Of a stretch of 21,267 nucleotides of DNA, positions 7,867-15,846 are shown piece by piece. The position numbers were made by a program, and so were the translations under genes. The DNA lies in NCBI GenBank assembly GCA_039183635.1, contig JBCDBL010000076.1, forward strand, positions 1-21,267, given 5' to 3'. This DNA comes from JBCDBL01 sp039183635 (lineage in GTDB: Bacteria; Pseudomonadota; Alphaproteobacteria; Caulobacterales; Parvularculaceae). The notes below the pieces were generated by a model. It did not search any database. It was not told where the DNA came from and worked only from the letters and a program-made list of their open reading frames with translations. Each line of letters starts with the position of its first letter. The first letter of the stretch is position 1.

Positions 7867-7920
7867 CGTCGCCGCATCCATCGGAATGAGAACGACGCTT
7901 TAAGTCATTGTTTTTACGCA
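7844..7920. repeat. 28-base inverted repeat with 21-base loop
   Basis: Positions 7844-7871 and 7893-7920 are reverse complements at 26 of 28 positions, and the pairing continues imperfectly outward. The arms are the tails of repeat copies A and B. A transcript through here would fold into a long hairpin on either strand, but there is no T tract directly after it, so a simple terminator role is not supported. Confidence 0.85.
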
Positions 7921-7960
7921 TTTCCGAATGCCCAAACGGCGTCCGTTGGAGCTGGACATG
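7898..7960 (-). repeat. Short palindromic intergenic element, copy B (inverted)
   Basis: On the minus strand this copy reads AGCATGTCC, then a CCAACGG/CCGTTTGG hairpin, then ATGCGTAAAAACAATGACTT and AAAGCG. Start and tail match copies A and C, but the hairpin sequence differs, as expected for elements in which base pairing is kept and sequence drifts. It faces copy A tail to tail. Confidence 0.55.
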
Positions 7961-8085
7961 CTTCCAGGCGTTGTCTTAAATCCAATTCCGGCGACCACGT
8001 CTTAAGGGACCATGGCGACAAGACGATTGCTCCACGTGACGATCGCCCTACATATTGCAGCGCTCGCTCGACAGACAGTCCGTAG

Positions 8086-8499
8086 TCAGCCTGCCTTCGG
8101 CGCGCCGGCGCAGCCCGAACAAACGCCTTGCACCTCCAGCCGTGCGGTGCGCAGGGTGAAGTCGGTGACTTTCGCAAGCGCCCCGAGGTCCGCTTCAATG
8201 GATCCAATCTCAATCTCCCGCACCGCGCCGCAGCTGTCGCATACAAGAAACATCTGCACCCCATGGCGGCCGGGACGGGCGCAAGGTACGAAAGCGTTCA
8301 AGGTCTCGACCTTTTGGACAAGGCCTTTGGAGGTGAGGCCGTCAAGAGCGCGGTAGACCGTCATTGGCGCGCGGACGCCATCGTCCTTCAGCCTGTCCAA
8401 AATATCATAGGCCTTCAGCGGGCCGCCGGCGGTTCTTAACGCACCCATAACGAGGGTTTCATTCCGGGTGAGGCCGTCGTTTGCCGAGTGCGCACTCAT
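8086..8499 (-). CDS. zur: Zinc-responsive Fur-family repressor (Zur)
   Basis: Fur-family metal-dependent repressor of 137 residues, most likely the zinc sensor Zur. The winged helix contains AYDILDRL and APMTVYRALDGL (about 44-55). SKGLVQKVETLNAFVPCARPG is typical of alphaproteobacterial Zur proteins. The structural zinc site is given by Cys87/Cys90 (CDSC) and Cys127/Cys130 (CSGC). Zur normally represses zinc uptake (znuABC) and zinc-free ribosomal protein paralogues. No such target is next to it, so its regulon must be elsewhere, although the adjacent outer membrane receptor could be tested. A TTGAAAT inverted repeat lies just upstream of the start. No strong ribosome binding site precedes the ATG. 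Confidence 0.9.
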   Translation of the reverse strand: MSAHSANDGLTRNETLVMGALRTAGGPLKAYDILDRLKDDGVRAPMTVYRALDGLTSKGLVQKVETLNAFVPCARPGRHGVQMFLVCDSCGAVREIEIGSIEADLGALAKVTDFTLRTARLEVQGVCSGCAGAPKAG

Positions 8500-8511
8500 A
8501 ACACGTATAGA

Positions 8512-8537
8512 TTGAAATGATGCGCGACAAATTTCAA
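8512..8537. promoter_or_regulatory. Inverted repeat upstream of zur
   Basis: TTGAAAT (8512-8518) and ATTTCAA (8531-8537) form a 7-base inverted repeat with a 12-base spacer, 13 bases upstream of the zur start and just after the stop codon of the secreted-protein gene. It could be an autoregulatory operator or a weak hairpin. There is no T tract, and it does not match a Zur box I can recall exactly. Confidence 0.25.
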
Positions 8538-8549
8538 GGCTTGCGCGAA

Positions 8550-9161
8550 TTATTTCAATAAAGCTTGAATATTGCTCGCCTCGATCAGAGCGATCACCGA
8601 GTCCCGCTCGCCCTCAGCCTGGATAAGGTAGGCGTTGTTCACCGGCATGGAGATCTGTACGCCATCCCCCTGGGGCTGAACGATGGCGCGGCGGCCGTCG
8701 ATCATCACGCTTTCCGGACCGTCCGACGACGCCGCCATCAGCATGGGATTGGCGAGCATCATGGCGAACGACTGCATCAATGGGGAATCGGCCAGAATGC
8801 GCAAGGTCGCAGTTTCACCGCCCTTGACATAGTCCTGCTGCACGGAGGTTCCGCCGCCGAACATCGCCGCGCCGACGGCGACGACCTCAAGGTTTTCGGT
8901 GCTCCACCCATTCGCCGCAGGGGCCAGGTGTTTGGCGAGGCCATAGGCGCGAATTTGTTTGGCGTAACTGGCGGCGTACTCGAACTCCGTTGCGGCGGCG
9001 CTGTAACGGCCATCGGCCAGGGCCTTGCCGCCGTTTTCGGCGGAGGCGGCGGCGTTGGCGGACAACTCGGCGATTTTATCCTCCACCTCTCCGGCGACGG
9101 CGGCGGCGGACACGCAAAGGGCGCAGGCCGCAAGGGCGGCGCAGACAGTTTTCAAAGCCAT
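8550..9161 (-). CDS. Secreted protein of unknown function
   Basis: This 203-residue protein begins with a clear signal peptide (MALKTVCAALAACALCVSAA, cleavage probably after VAG near residue 25), so it is probably periplasmic. An Ala-rich helical part follows (AENGGKALADGRYSAAATEF, about 45-75), somewhat like a single helix pair of a TPR. A hydrophobic helix LMQSFAMMLANPMLMAA comes next, then a probably beta-rich end (SVMIDGRRAIVQ, VQISMPVNNAYLIQAEGE). I recognise this C-terminal pattern only from uncharacterised proteobacterial proteins and give no function. The ATG at 9161 has GGGGAG upstream; a longer frame back to 9230 would run through a repeat and lose the signal peptide. It lies 50 bases upstream of zur on the same strand, so co-transcription is possible. 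Confidence 0.8.
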   Translation of the reverse strand: MALKTVCAALAACALCVSAAAVAGEVEDKIAELSANAAASAENGGKALADGRYSAAATEFEYAASYAKQIRAYGLAKHLAPAANGWSTENLEVVAVGAAMFGGGTSVQQDYVKGGETATLRILADSPLMQSFAMMLANPMLMAASSDGPESVMIDGRRAIVQPQGDGVQISMPVNNAYLIQAEGERDSVIALIEASNIQALLK

Positions 9162-9180
9162 GAAGATTCTCCCCGAAATT

Positions 9181-9247
9181 AGAGCATGTCGCGCAAAAGC
9201 GGATACCGGCTTTTGCGCGACACGCGTCAAAACAAAGATCTAGAGCA
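9181..9247 (+). repeat. Short palindromic intergenic element, copy C
   Basis: AGAGCATG (9181-9188) and AGAGCACG (9242-9249) bracket a perfect 13-base inverted repeat, GTCGCGCAAAAGC (9188-9200) and GCTTTTGCGCGAC (9209-9221). The tail GCGTCAAAACAAAGATCTAG matches copies A and B at 7808-7960. It lies between the start of the secreted-protein gene and the end of the epimerase gene, so it may be in the 5' leader of the former. Confidence 0.75.
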
Positions 9248-9377
9248 CGCCCGTGTGAATCCGATTAAGCGAGATGTGCGCTAGGCTGTTAACCATATTA
9301 GACGCATATCAACATCCGCGCAAAAGCAGCTTCGCAAACGCCCGCTCAAATCCGAATTTTACGTGTAAAGCAGTAGC

Positions 9378-10328
9378 TTAACGTCCGCGTGACCAAGCGA
9401 CGGTGCGAGCCAGACCGTCCTCGAAACTCATCTGGGCGACAACGCCGAGGGCGTCGTTCAAGCGCGCCGGATCGCCGACCGAGGCGCGAATGTCCCCGGG
9501 CCGCGCGTCGGCATGGCGTATGGCCGGCGTCTTTTCGCATATCCGGCCCAGGGTTTCGGCGAGGGCCTTCACGCTGACCTCCGCGCCGCGACACACATTA
9601 ACGACAGGCGGCGTCGCCGGATCGCCGGCGCGGGCCATGGCGCCGTTCAGCGCCGCCACGACATCCCCGACATAGATAAAATCCCGGGTCTGGCCGCCAT
9701 CGCCAAAAATCGTAACCTCCTCACCCGCCGCAATCTTGTTGACGAAGATCGAGATCACGCCGGAATAGGGCGATGAGGGGTCCTGGCGCGGCCCGTAGAC
9801 ATTAAAAAAGCGAAGACCGACAAAGGGCGCGTTAAACAAACGCCGTCCGACGGCGGCGTGGAGCTCACAGCCATATTTATCCGCCGCATAGGCTGACAAA
9901 GGCTGGGGCGCCTCTCCTTCGTTCAACGGCACGTTGAGATTGTCGCCGTAAACAGCCGCGGAAGAGGCGTAGACCACGGGCAACGGTCGTCCGTCGTCCC
10001 GCAACGCCCCGAACCGTTTGGCTGCATCAAACACGGCGACCGCCCCGGACAGATTCGCAGCGTGCGTCCTTGTCCAATCATCAACGCTCGCCTGCACCGA
10101 TGAGACGGCGGCGAGGTGGAAACAGCCGTCGGCGCCTCTCAAAGCGTCAGCGACCGCAGCCTTGTCCGCAACATCACCGACGATCAGGTCAACCGCACCC
10201 GGCACATTTTCCCGTTTTCCGGTGGATAAATCATCGAGAACGACGACGTCATGGCCGGCGGACACAAGCGCCTCGACCAGATGAGAACCGATGAAGCCCG
10301 CACCGCCGGTTACAAGATATCTCGCCAT
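9378..10328 (-). CDS. NAD-dependent sugar-nucleotide epimerase/dehydratase, GalE-like
   Basis: Extended short-chain dehydrogenase of 316 residues that probably interconverts UDP-sugars for surface polysaccharide synthesis. The NAD-binding loop is VTGGAGFIGSH (6-16), with Asp32 in VLDDLS preferring NAD. The active site is Ser122/Ser123 (YASSAAVYG) plus Tyr147 and Lys151 (YAADK). LRFFNVYGPRQDPSSPYSGVI and IFGDGGQTRDFIYVGDVV are typical of the UDP-glucose and UDP-N-acetylglucosamine 4-epimerase subgroup. The exact substrate cannot be decided here, and no glycosyltransferase genes are adjacent. AAGGGGCG lies 5 bases before the ATG. It follows gltB after 108 bases on the same strand and could be in the same transcript. 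Confidence 0.88.
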   Translation of the reverse strand: MARYLVTGGAGFIGSHLVEALVSAGHDVVVLDDLSTGKRENVPGAVDLIVGDVADKAAVADALRGADGCFHLAAVSSVQASVDDWTRTHAANLSGAVAVFDAAKRFGALRDDGRPLPVVYASSAAVYGDNLNVPLNEGEAPQPLSAYAADKYGCELHAAVGRRLFNAPFVGLRFFNVYGPRQDPSSPYSGVISIFVNKIAAGEEVTIFGDGGQTRDFIYVGDVVAALNGAMARAGDPATPPVVNVCRGAEVSVKALAETLGRICEKTPAIRHADARPGDIRASVGDPARLNDALGVVAQMSFEDGLARTVAWSRGR

Positions 10329-10436
10329 ATCGCCCCTTTTTCACACTTGCGTTTCGCGTTGTAAACTCAAGCAAGTGTCACGCCACATTAAGATGGAAGC
10401 ACGGCGCTTTTGTGACCGTCGCGCATGCAACGGTCT

Positions 10437-13400
10437 TTAAGAGTTCGCCGCTTTTGGCGCAGACAGAAAACCCGATTCTTCAAGGCGCAGGATTTCCTTC
10501 GGCACGATTTCCCAGAACGCCTCGCGCAGCTCCGCCCAATCCTGGACGATTTCCCGCGCCTTGAAAGATCCCGTTTGCCGGGCGTGAGCCTCGATCAAAC
10601 TTAACGCCTGGCCCTCCCCCGCTTCGGTCAACCGGCGCTTCACCACGCTTTCATCGTTAATCACGGCGTCGAGCCGCGCGTCGGGATCGTAAAGGTAGGC
10701 GCGGCCCCCGGTCATGCCGGCGGCGAAATTGTCCCCGACAGCGCCCAGAATAACGACGACGCCGCCGGTCATGTATTCGCAGCCGTTCGCGCCGCAGCCC
10801 TCGATCACCGCCGTCGCGCCGGAGTTGCGCACCCCAAACCGCTGGCCGGCGCGGCCGTTGGCGAACAAGCGGCCAGACGTTGCGCCGTAAAGACAGGTGT
10901 TGCCGATGATGGCGAACCGGTCGGCCTCGTTTTTGAGGTGCGCCGGCGGCCGCAGGATAATGTCGGCGCCGGACAGGCCCTTGCCCACATAGTCGTTGGC
11001 GTCGCCGTCCACCTCAAGGCGCAGGCCTTCGGCGGAGAATACGCCGAGGGATTGACCCGCAGAACCGCTGAGGCGCACGGTGAGATGCCCCCGGGGCAGC
11101 CCCTCCGGCCCGAAGCGGCGCACGATCTCCGAGGAGGTGCGCGCGCCGATCGCCCGCATCGTATTGTTCACCGTATACGTCAGTTGCATCTTCTCGCCGC
11201 GGTCGAACACCGGCGCGGCGTCGATCAGAATGCGTTCGTCGAGGGTTGAGGGCGGCTCCCGCCGGCCGGTCCGGGTCGAGCGCGGCGGGCGCTCCTCCGT
11301 ATCCGCCCGAACCAGGATCGAGTTCATGTCGAGATCGTCCATGGCCGGATCGCCGCGGGAGATCTGATGCAGCAGATCGCTGCGGCCGATGACGTCCTCC
11401 AAAGAGCCCGCGCCGAGCCTGGCGAGGTGCTCGCGCACATCCTCAGCGAGGAAGGTCATCAGGTTCACCACATGGTCCGGCGTGCCGGGAAAGCGGCCGC
11501 GCAGGTCCTCGTCTTGCGTGCACACGCCGACGGGACAGGTGTTGGAATGGCACTGGCGCACCATGAGACAGCCCATGGCGACGAGCGACGCCGTGCCGAC
11601 GCCGTATTCCTCCGCCCCCAGCATCGCCGCCATGACAATGTCGCGGCCGGTGCGCAGACCGCCGTCGGTGCGCAGCGTCACCTGATGGCGCATATTGTTG
11701 AGCGTCAACGTCTGATGGGCTTCGGACAATCCCATCTCCCAGGGACAGCCGGCGAATTTGATCGAGGTCTGGGGGCTCGCCCCGGTGCCGCCGACATTGC
11801 CGGAAATGAGAATAACGTCCGCATTCGCCTTGGCGACGCCCACTGCGATCGTGCCGACGCCGGAGGAGGAGACGAGCTTCACGCACACACGGACGATGGG
11901 GTTGATCTGCTTTAAGTCGTAAATCAGCTGCGCCAGGTCTTCGATCGAATAAATGTCATGGTGCGGCGGCGGGGAGATCAGCGTCACCCCAGGCGTTGCA
12001 TGGCGCATCCGGGCGATGAACTCCGTCACCTTGAAACCGGGCAATTGTCCGCCCTCGCCGGGTTTGGCGCCCTGCGCCACCTTGATTTCAATCTCGCGAC
12101 ATTGGTTCAGATACTCCGCTGTCACCCCGAACCGGCCGGACGCGATTTGTTTGACCGCGGAATTCGGATTATCGCCGTTCGGCATAGGCGTATACCGCTC
12201 CGGCACCTCGCCGCCTTCGCCGGAAACGGATTTCGCGCCGATGCGGTTCATGGCGATGTTGAGCGCGCCATGAGCCTCCGGCGACAGAGCGCCCAGCGAC
12301 ATGCCGGGCGTCACGAACCGCTGGCGGATGGCGTTGACGGATTCAACATTATCAAGGGGTAGCGTCCCGCCGAGGGGCCGCATGTCGAGGAGATCGCGCA
12401 ACTGCGTTTTCGGCTGGGCGTCCAGGGCGGCGGAATATCGTTTGTAAGCGGTGTAATCGTCATTGCGAACGGCGGTCTGCAGATCATGCACCAGACGCGC
12501 CTGATAAGCATGATGCTCTCCTTGCGAGCGATAGCGGTAAAATCCGCCAACCGGAAGCACGGCGGCTCCCGCCCGCCAGGTGCGCTCATGCAAATCGGAG
12601 ATGCTCTTTTCGATGCCCGGCAGGCCGATGCCGGAAATGCGGCTCGGCATGCCGGGGAAAAATTCCGAGACAAGCGTGCGGGACAGGCCGAGCGCCTCGA
12701 AATTGCAGCCGCCGCGATAGGACGAAATCACCGAAATACCCATCTTGGACATGATTTTCATCAAGCCGGCGTCGATAGCCTTTTTGTAGTTTTCCGCACA
12801 CGTCTTCAAGGGCGTATCGCCAAAACGGCCCTTGGCGCGCATGGCGGCGACGGCGTCAAGGGCGAGATAGGGGTTCACCGTCGTCGCGCCAACGCCAATG
12901 AGGACGGCGGCGTAATGGGAATCGACGCATTCCCCGCTGCGCACGTTTAAAGAACAGAACGGCCGCAAGCCTTCGCGCACAAGGTGGGTGTGGACGCCGG
13001 CGGCGGCGAGAATCATCGGTATTCCGATCTTATCAGGATCTTGCCCCTCATCGGTGAGCAGAATATGCCCTGCGCCATCCCGCACCGCATCGGCGGCCCG
13101 CGCGGAGATCTCCCGCAGCGCCTTCAAAAGCGCCGCGCCGTGGCCATGCCCCTCGCCGGCCGGGAACGTGCAGTCGATTTCAGCCGCGCCCTGGCCGAGA
13201 TAGTCTTTCAGCCGGTCGTACATCCCGTTCGTCAGGATCGGGCTTTCCAGGGTGAAGACGTCCGTCTGGGTTTCGTTCTGGGCAAGAATGTTGCCGAGAT
13301 TTTTAAACCGGGTCTTCAGGCTCATCACGCGATCCTCCCGCAGAGGGTCGATCGGCGGGTTCGTCACCTGGCTGAAGTTCTGGCGGAAATAATGGGACAG

Positions 13401-14987
13401 CGGACGGTACTGCTTTGACAACACAGCAAGGGGCGTATCATCGCCCATAGAGCCGATGGCTTCCTTGGCGTCCTCGACCATGGGGCTGAGGATAAGCTCC
13501 ATATCCTCAAGGGTAAGGCCTGCAGCGGCCTGACGGTGGGCGAGCTCTTCTTTTGTGAAGAGTTTTGCTTCATCGCCATCGGATATGATGGGGTCCAGCT
13601 CCGTAACGTTCTCCAGCCACTCCGTATAGGGATGCTTCGTTGCGAGTTTTTCAAGAATATCGTCAGAGCCGTAGAAGCGGCCCTCCTCGACATCCACCGC
13701 CAGAATCCGGCCGGGCTCAAGGGCGCCGCGCTCGACAATAATGTCTTCGTCGATCGGGCACATGCCCGTCTCCGAGCCCACGGCGAGGACGCCGTCATTG
13801 GTGATGGCGTAACGCAGAGGCCGCAAGCCGTTGCGGTCAAGGCCGGCGACCGCCCAACGACCGTCATAGGCCGCCACCGCAGCCGGCCCGTCCCAGGGTT
13901 CGATCACCGCATTGCAATACGCGTAAAGCGCACGGCGATCGTCCGACATCGCCGCGCCGCGCTTCGACCAGGCCTCAGGGATCAACAGGGTTTTCGCCAT
14001 CGGCGCGGTGCGGCCGCCGCGCACCAAAAGCTCGAACACCTGGTCAAGGGCGGCCGAATCCGACGCCCCCGGCTGAACGACGGGCTTTACATCTTCGTGA
14101 TGCTCATCAAACGCTTCGGAGACCATGCGGATCTCATGGCTGCGCATCCAGTTGACATTGCCCTTCAACGTGTTGATCTCGCCGTTATGGGCCAGCATGC
14201 GGAACGGTTGCGCCAGGCGCCAGGCGGGCGCCGTATTCGTCGAATAACGCTGGTGGAAAATCGCAACCTTGGAGACGAACTCCTCATCCTTCAGGTCGGG
14301 GAAGAACGCATCGATCTCCTCGGCCAGGAACATGCCCTTATAGACGACCCCTTGGGAGGACAGGGAGCAGACATAACAATCCAGAAGGTTTTCCTGCAAC
14401 GCCCGCTTTTCAATGCGTCGACGGATAATATAGAGGGTGCGGTCAAGCTCCTCCTGGGATCTGTAGGAGGGGTCGAAAAATAGAATTTGCTCGATCTCAG
14501 GGCGCGTCGCATCCGCTGTCGGGCCGATGACGCCGGCGTCCACGGGGACCTGACGCCAGCCGAACAGGTAAAACCCGAACCGCAGGATTTCCGATTCGAC
14601 GATCGTGCGCGCTCGCTCCTGGCCGGAAAAGTCCTTGCGCGGCAGAAAAATCATGCCGACGCAGACATCGGCGGCGCCTGGCTCATGGCCTGTACGGACC
14701 ACCTGGCGTTTGAAGAAATCCTGCGCGACGTCGACGCGGATGCCGGCGCCGTCGCCGGACTTTCCGTCGACGTCCACGGCGCCGCGATGCCATACAGCCT
14801 TTAGCGCTTTAAGCCCCATGGTCACCACGTCCCGGCGCGCAGAACCGTCGATGGAGGCGATAAGGCCGACGCCGCACGCCTCGTGCTCAAACGCAGGATC
14901 ATAGGCCCCGGCGGCGGCAAGGCGCGCCGTCGCGGCCTCGCGGGCTTCCAGGGAAAACGGTTTTAAATCTTTCGGATCGCCAATCAT
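10437..14987 (-). CDS. gltB: Glutamate synthase (NADPH) large subunit
   Basis: GltB makes two glutamates from glutamine and 2-oxoglutarate and, with glutamine synthetase, assimilates ammonia. The 1516-residue protein has all domains in order: a 37-residue propeptide before the glutaminase nucleophile Cys38 (HEACGVGLIAS), the amidotransferase domain with YSTNTAPAWRLAQPFRMLAHNGEIN, a central domain, the FMN/synthase domain with SGNVGGTGASPQTSIKFAG near residue 1065, the 3Fe-4S cysteines QCHSNTCPVGVC near 1145, and the C-terminal beta-helix GANGCEYMTGGVVVILG near 1400. The ATG at 14987 gives the normal N terminus; a longer open frame upstream to 15302 overlaps the preceding gene and is not real. 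It starts 13 bases after the stop of the DUF1838-like gene, which separates it from gltD. No strong ribosome binding site is visible, so translation may be coupled. Confidence 0.97.
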   Translation of the reverse strand: MIGDPKDLKPFSLEAREAATARLAAAGAYDPAFEHEACGVGLIASIDGSARRDVVTMGLKALKAVWHRGAVDVDGKSGDGAGIRVDVAQDFFKRQVVRTGHEPGAADVCVGMIFLPRKDFSGQERARTIVESEILRFGFYLFGWRQVPVDAGVIGPTADATRPEIEQILFFDPSYRSQEELDRTLYIIRRRIEKRALQENLLDCYVCSLSSQGVVYKGMFLAEEIDAFFPDLKDEEFVSKVAIFHQRYSTNTAPAWRLAQPFRMLAHNGEINTLKGNVNWMRSHEIRMVSEAFDEHHEDVKPVVQPGASDSAALDQVFELLVRGGRTAPMAKTLLIPEAWSKRGAAMSDDRRALYAYCNAVIEPWDGPAAVAAYDGRWAVAGLDRNGLRPLRYAITNDGVLAVGSETGMCPIDEDIIVERGALEPGRILAVDVEEGRFYGSDDILEKLATKHPYTEWLENVTELDPIISDGDEAKLFTKEELAHRQAAAGLTLEDMELILSPMVEDAKEAIGSMGDDTPLAVLSKQYRPLSHYFRQNFSQVTNPPIDPLREDRVMSLKTRFKNLGNILAQNETQTDVFTLESPILTNGMYDRLKDYLGQGAAEIDCTFPAGEGHGHGAALLKALREISARAADAVRDGAGHILLTDEGQDPDKIGIPMILAAAGVHTHLVREGLRPFCSLNVRSGECVDSHYAAVLIGVGATTVNPYLALDAVAAMRAKGRFGDTPLKTCAENYKKAIDAGLMKIMSKMGISVISSYRGGCNFEALGLSRTLVSEFFPGMPSRISGIGLPGIEKSISDLHERTWRAGAAVLPVGGFYRYRSQGEHHAYQARLVHDLQTAVRNDDYTAYKRYSAALDAQPKTQLRDLLDMRPLGGTLPLDNVESVNAIRQRFVTPGMSLGALSPEAHGALNIAMNRIGAKSVSGEGGEVPERYTPMPNGDNPNSAVKQIASGRFGVTAEYLNQCREIEIKVAQGAKPGEGGQLPGFKVTEFIARMRHATPGVTLISPPPHHDIYSIEDLAQLIYDLKQINPIVRVCVKLVSSSGVGTIAVGVAKANADVILISGNVGGTGASPQTSIKFAGCPWEMGLSEAHQTLTLNNMRHQVTLRTDGGLRTGRDIVMAAMLGAEEYGVGTASLVAMGCLMVRQCHSNTCPVGVCTQDEDLRGRFPGTPDHVVNLMTFLAEDVREHLARLGAGSLEDVIGRSDLLHQISRGDPAMDDLDMNSILVRADTEERPPRSTRTGRREPPSTLDERILIDAAPVFDRGEKMQLTYTVNNTMRAIGARTSSEIVRRFGPEGLPRGHLTVRLSGSAGQSLGVFSAEGLRLEVDGDANDYVGKGLSGADIILRPPAHLKNEADRFAIIGNTCLYGATSGRLFANGRAGQRFGVRNSGATAVIEGCGANGCEYMTGGVVVILGAVGDNFAAGMTGGRAYLYDPDARLDAVINDESVVKRRLTEAGEGQALSLIEAHARQTGSFKAREIVQDWAELREAFWEIVPKEILRLEESGFLSAPKAANS

Positions 14988-15000
14988 GGTCAGTCTTGCT

Positions 15001-15804
15001 TTAGTGTTGCGTTGCGCCTTGCAGGCGGCGGATATCGTCCAGGTTTTCAGGAGGCGCGCGCCATAACGGGGCCGCATCCTCCACCCAGTCGCGCATGGGG
15101 GCGGGAATGTCTTCATACGCCTCAATCCGCCAGGTGATGAGGTGCATAATAGCGGCCCCGCCGCCAAGCGCGGGCGACAAATCGCCGTAGCGCACCCAGC
15201 TGAGCTGATGGGGTTCGGCGACACCCTCTGCAGTCTGAATAAAAAAGTCGTAATTCTCGAACGCCTGATACCGCGCGCCGGTTCCGGGAATCGGAAAATC
15301 AAGATAGAGCGGCGCGGTCACCACCAGCGCATCGCCAAGCCGCTGCGCCGCCATGCTGTCGCCCGGACCTATGCGCACAACGTCATCGCCGGAACCTTGC
15401 TCGACAAATGTAACGACGTTGTCGCCCTCAAGCTCGTACGTGATGAATTGATATGGGTACGCGATCGGCTCCACCGGCTGTCCGTTCGCCTCGGTAATGA
15501 CAGCGCCGGTGTCCGGGTCCCGATATATGTAGGTTTTGCGGGAGTACTGATGGACGAGGGGTTTCGCCGGATCGGGGCGGTGGCTGCGCGCCGTATCGTA
15601 CCCCTCCATCTCGTAGAGCAAATCGCCGCTGGGATAGGCGCGCACAGTGCCCCTGGAGTACCAGTAAACCGGCGCGCCGTCGCCGGCCCGTGCGGACACG
15701 AACGTTTCAAACGCGTCCCGGTCGAAACCGTCTGCAGCCGCAGCTTGCGTTAAAAACAGCCCCGCGAGGGCGAGCACGCTTATTTTCATGACCCGGCCTT
15801 TCAT
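15001..15804 (-). CDS. Secreted DUF1838-family protein
   Basis: A 267-residue protein with a signal peptide (MKGRVMKISVLALAGLFLTQ, cleavage in the AAAADG region near residue 24), so it should act outside the cytoplasm. The body resembles DUF1838: DGAPVYWYSRGTVRAYPSG, a conserved YIYRDPDTGAVITEANGQPV, and the C-terminal block LSWVRYGDLSPALGG...ITWRIEAYEDIPAPMRDWV...APLWRAPPEN. The family's function is unknown to me. The ATG at 15804 has GGAAGG six bases upstream; the next ATG at 15789 is an alternative. It sits between gltD (42 bases upstream) and gltB (13 bases downstream), so it is almost certainly co-transcribed with them. A secreted protein between two cytosolic GOGAT subunits is unexpected. 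The family call is from memory of its motif pattern. Confidence 0.8.
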   Translation of the reverse strand: MKGRVMKISVLALAGLFLTQAAAADGFDRDAFETFVSARAGDGAPVYWYSRGTVRAYPSGDLLYEMEGYDTARSHRPDPAKPLVHQYSRKTYIYRDPDTGAVITEANGQPVEPIAYPYQFITYELEGDNVVTFVEQGSGDDVVRIGPGDSMAAQRLGDALVVTAPLYLDFPIPGTGARYQAFENYDFFIQTAEGVAEPHQLSWVRYGDLSPALGGGAAIMHLITWRIEAYEDIPAPMRDWVEDAAPLWRAPPENLDDIRRLQGATQH

Positions 15805-15846
15805 TCCGCGCCTTCCCAATCATCCCCTAACGCCGGAAGGCTTGAT

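Larger units (their letters stand above)
7553..8085. other. Intergenic region between receptor and zur
   Basis: No gene is supported in these 530 bases. Short open frames here have no family features. The part next to 7552 must contain the receptor promoter, but I could not single out convincing boxes. The centre (7808-7960) holds two palindromic repeat elements, listed separately. The part from 7961 to 8085 is the 3' flank of zur and shows no clear terminator. Confidence 0.6.

Noticed and set aside
7844..7920. Long hairpin read as a transcription terminator or CRISPR remnant
   Set aside because: There is no T tract after the stem and no repeat-spacer periodicity; the match to copy C shows it is made of dispersed palindromic elements.
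13536..14483. 315-codon plus-strand frame inside gltB
   Set aside because: It is antisense to the well-conserved amidotransferase region of GltB, with no recognisable motif.
14988..15302. N-terminal extension of gltB by 105 codons
   Set aside because: It overlaps the DUF1838-like gene in another frame and is Arg/Pro/Ser-rich nonsense; GltB has its normal propeptide when started at 14987.
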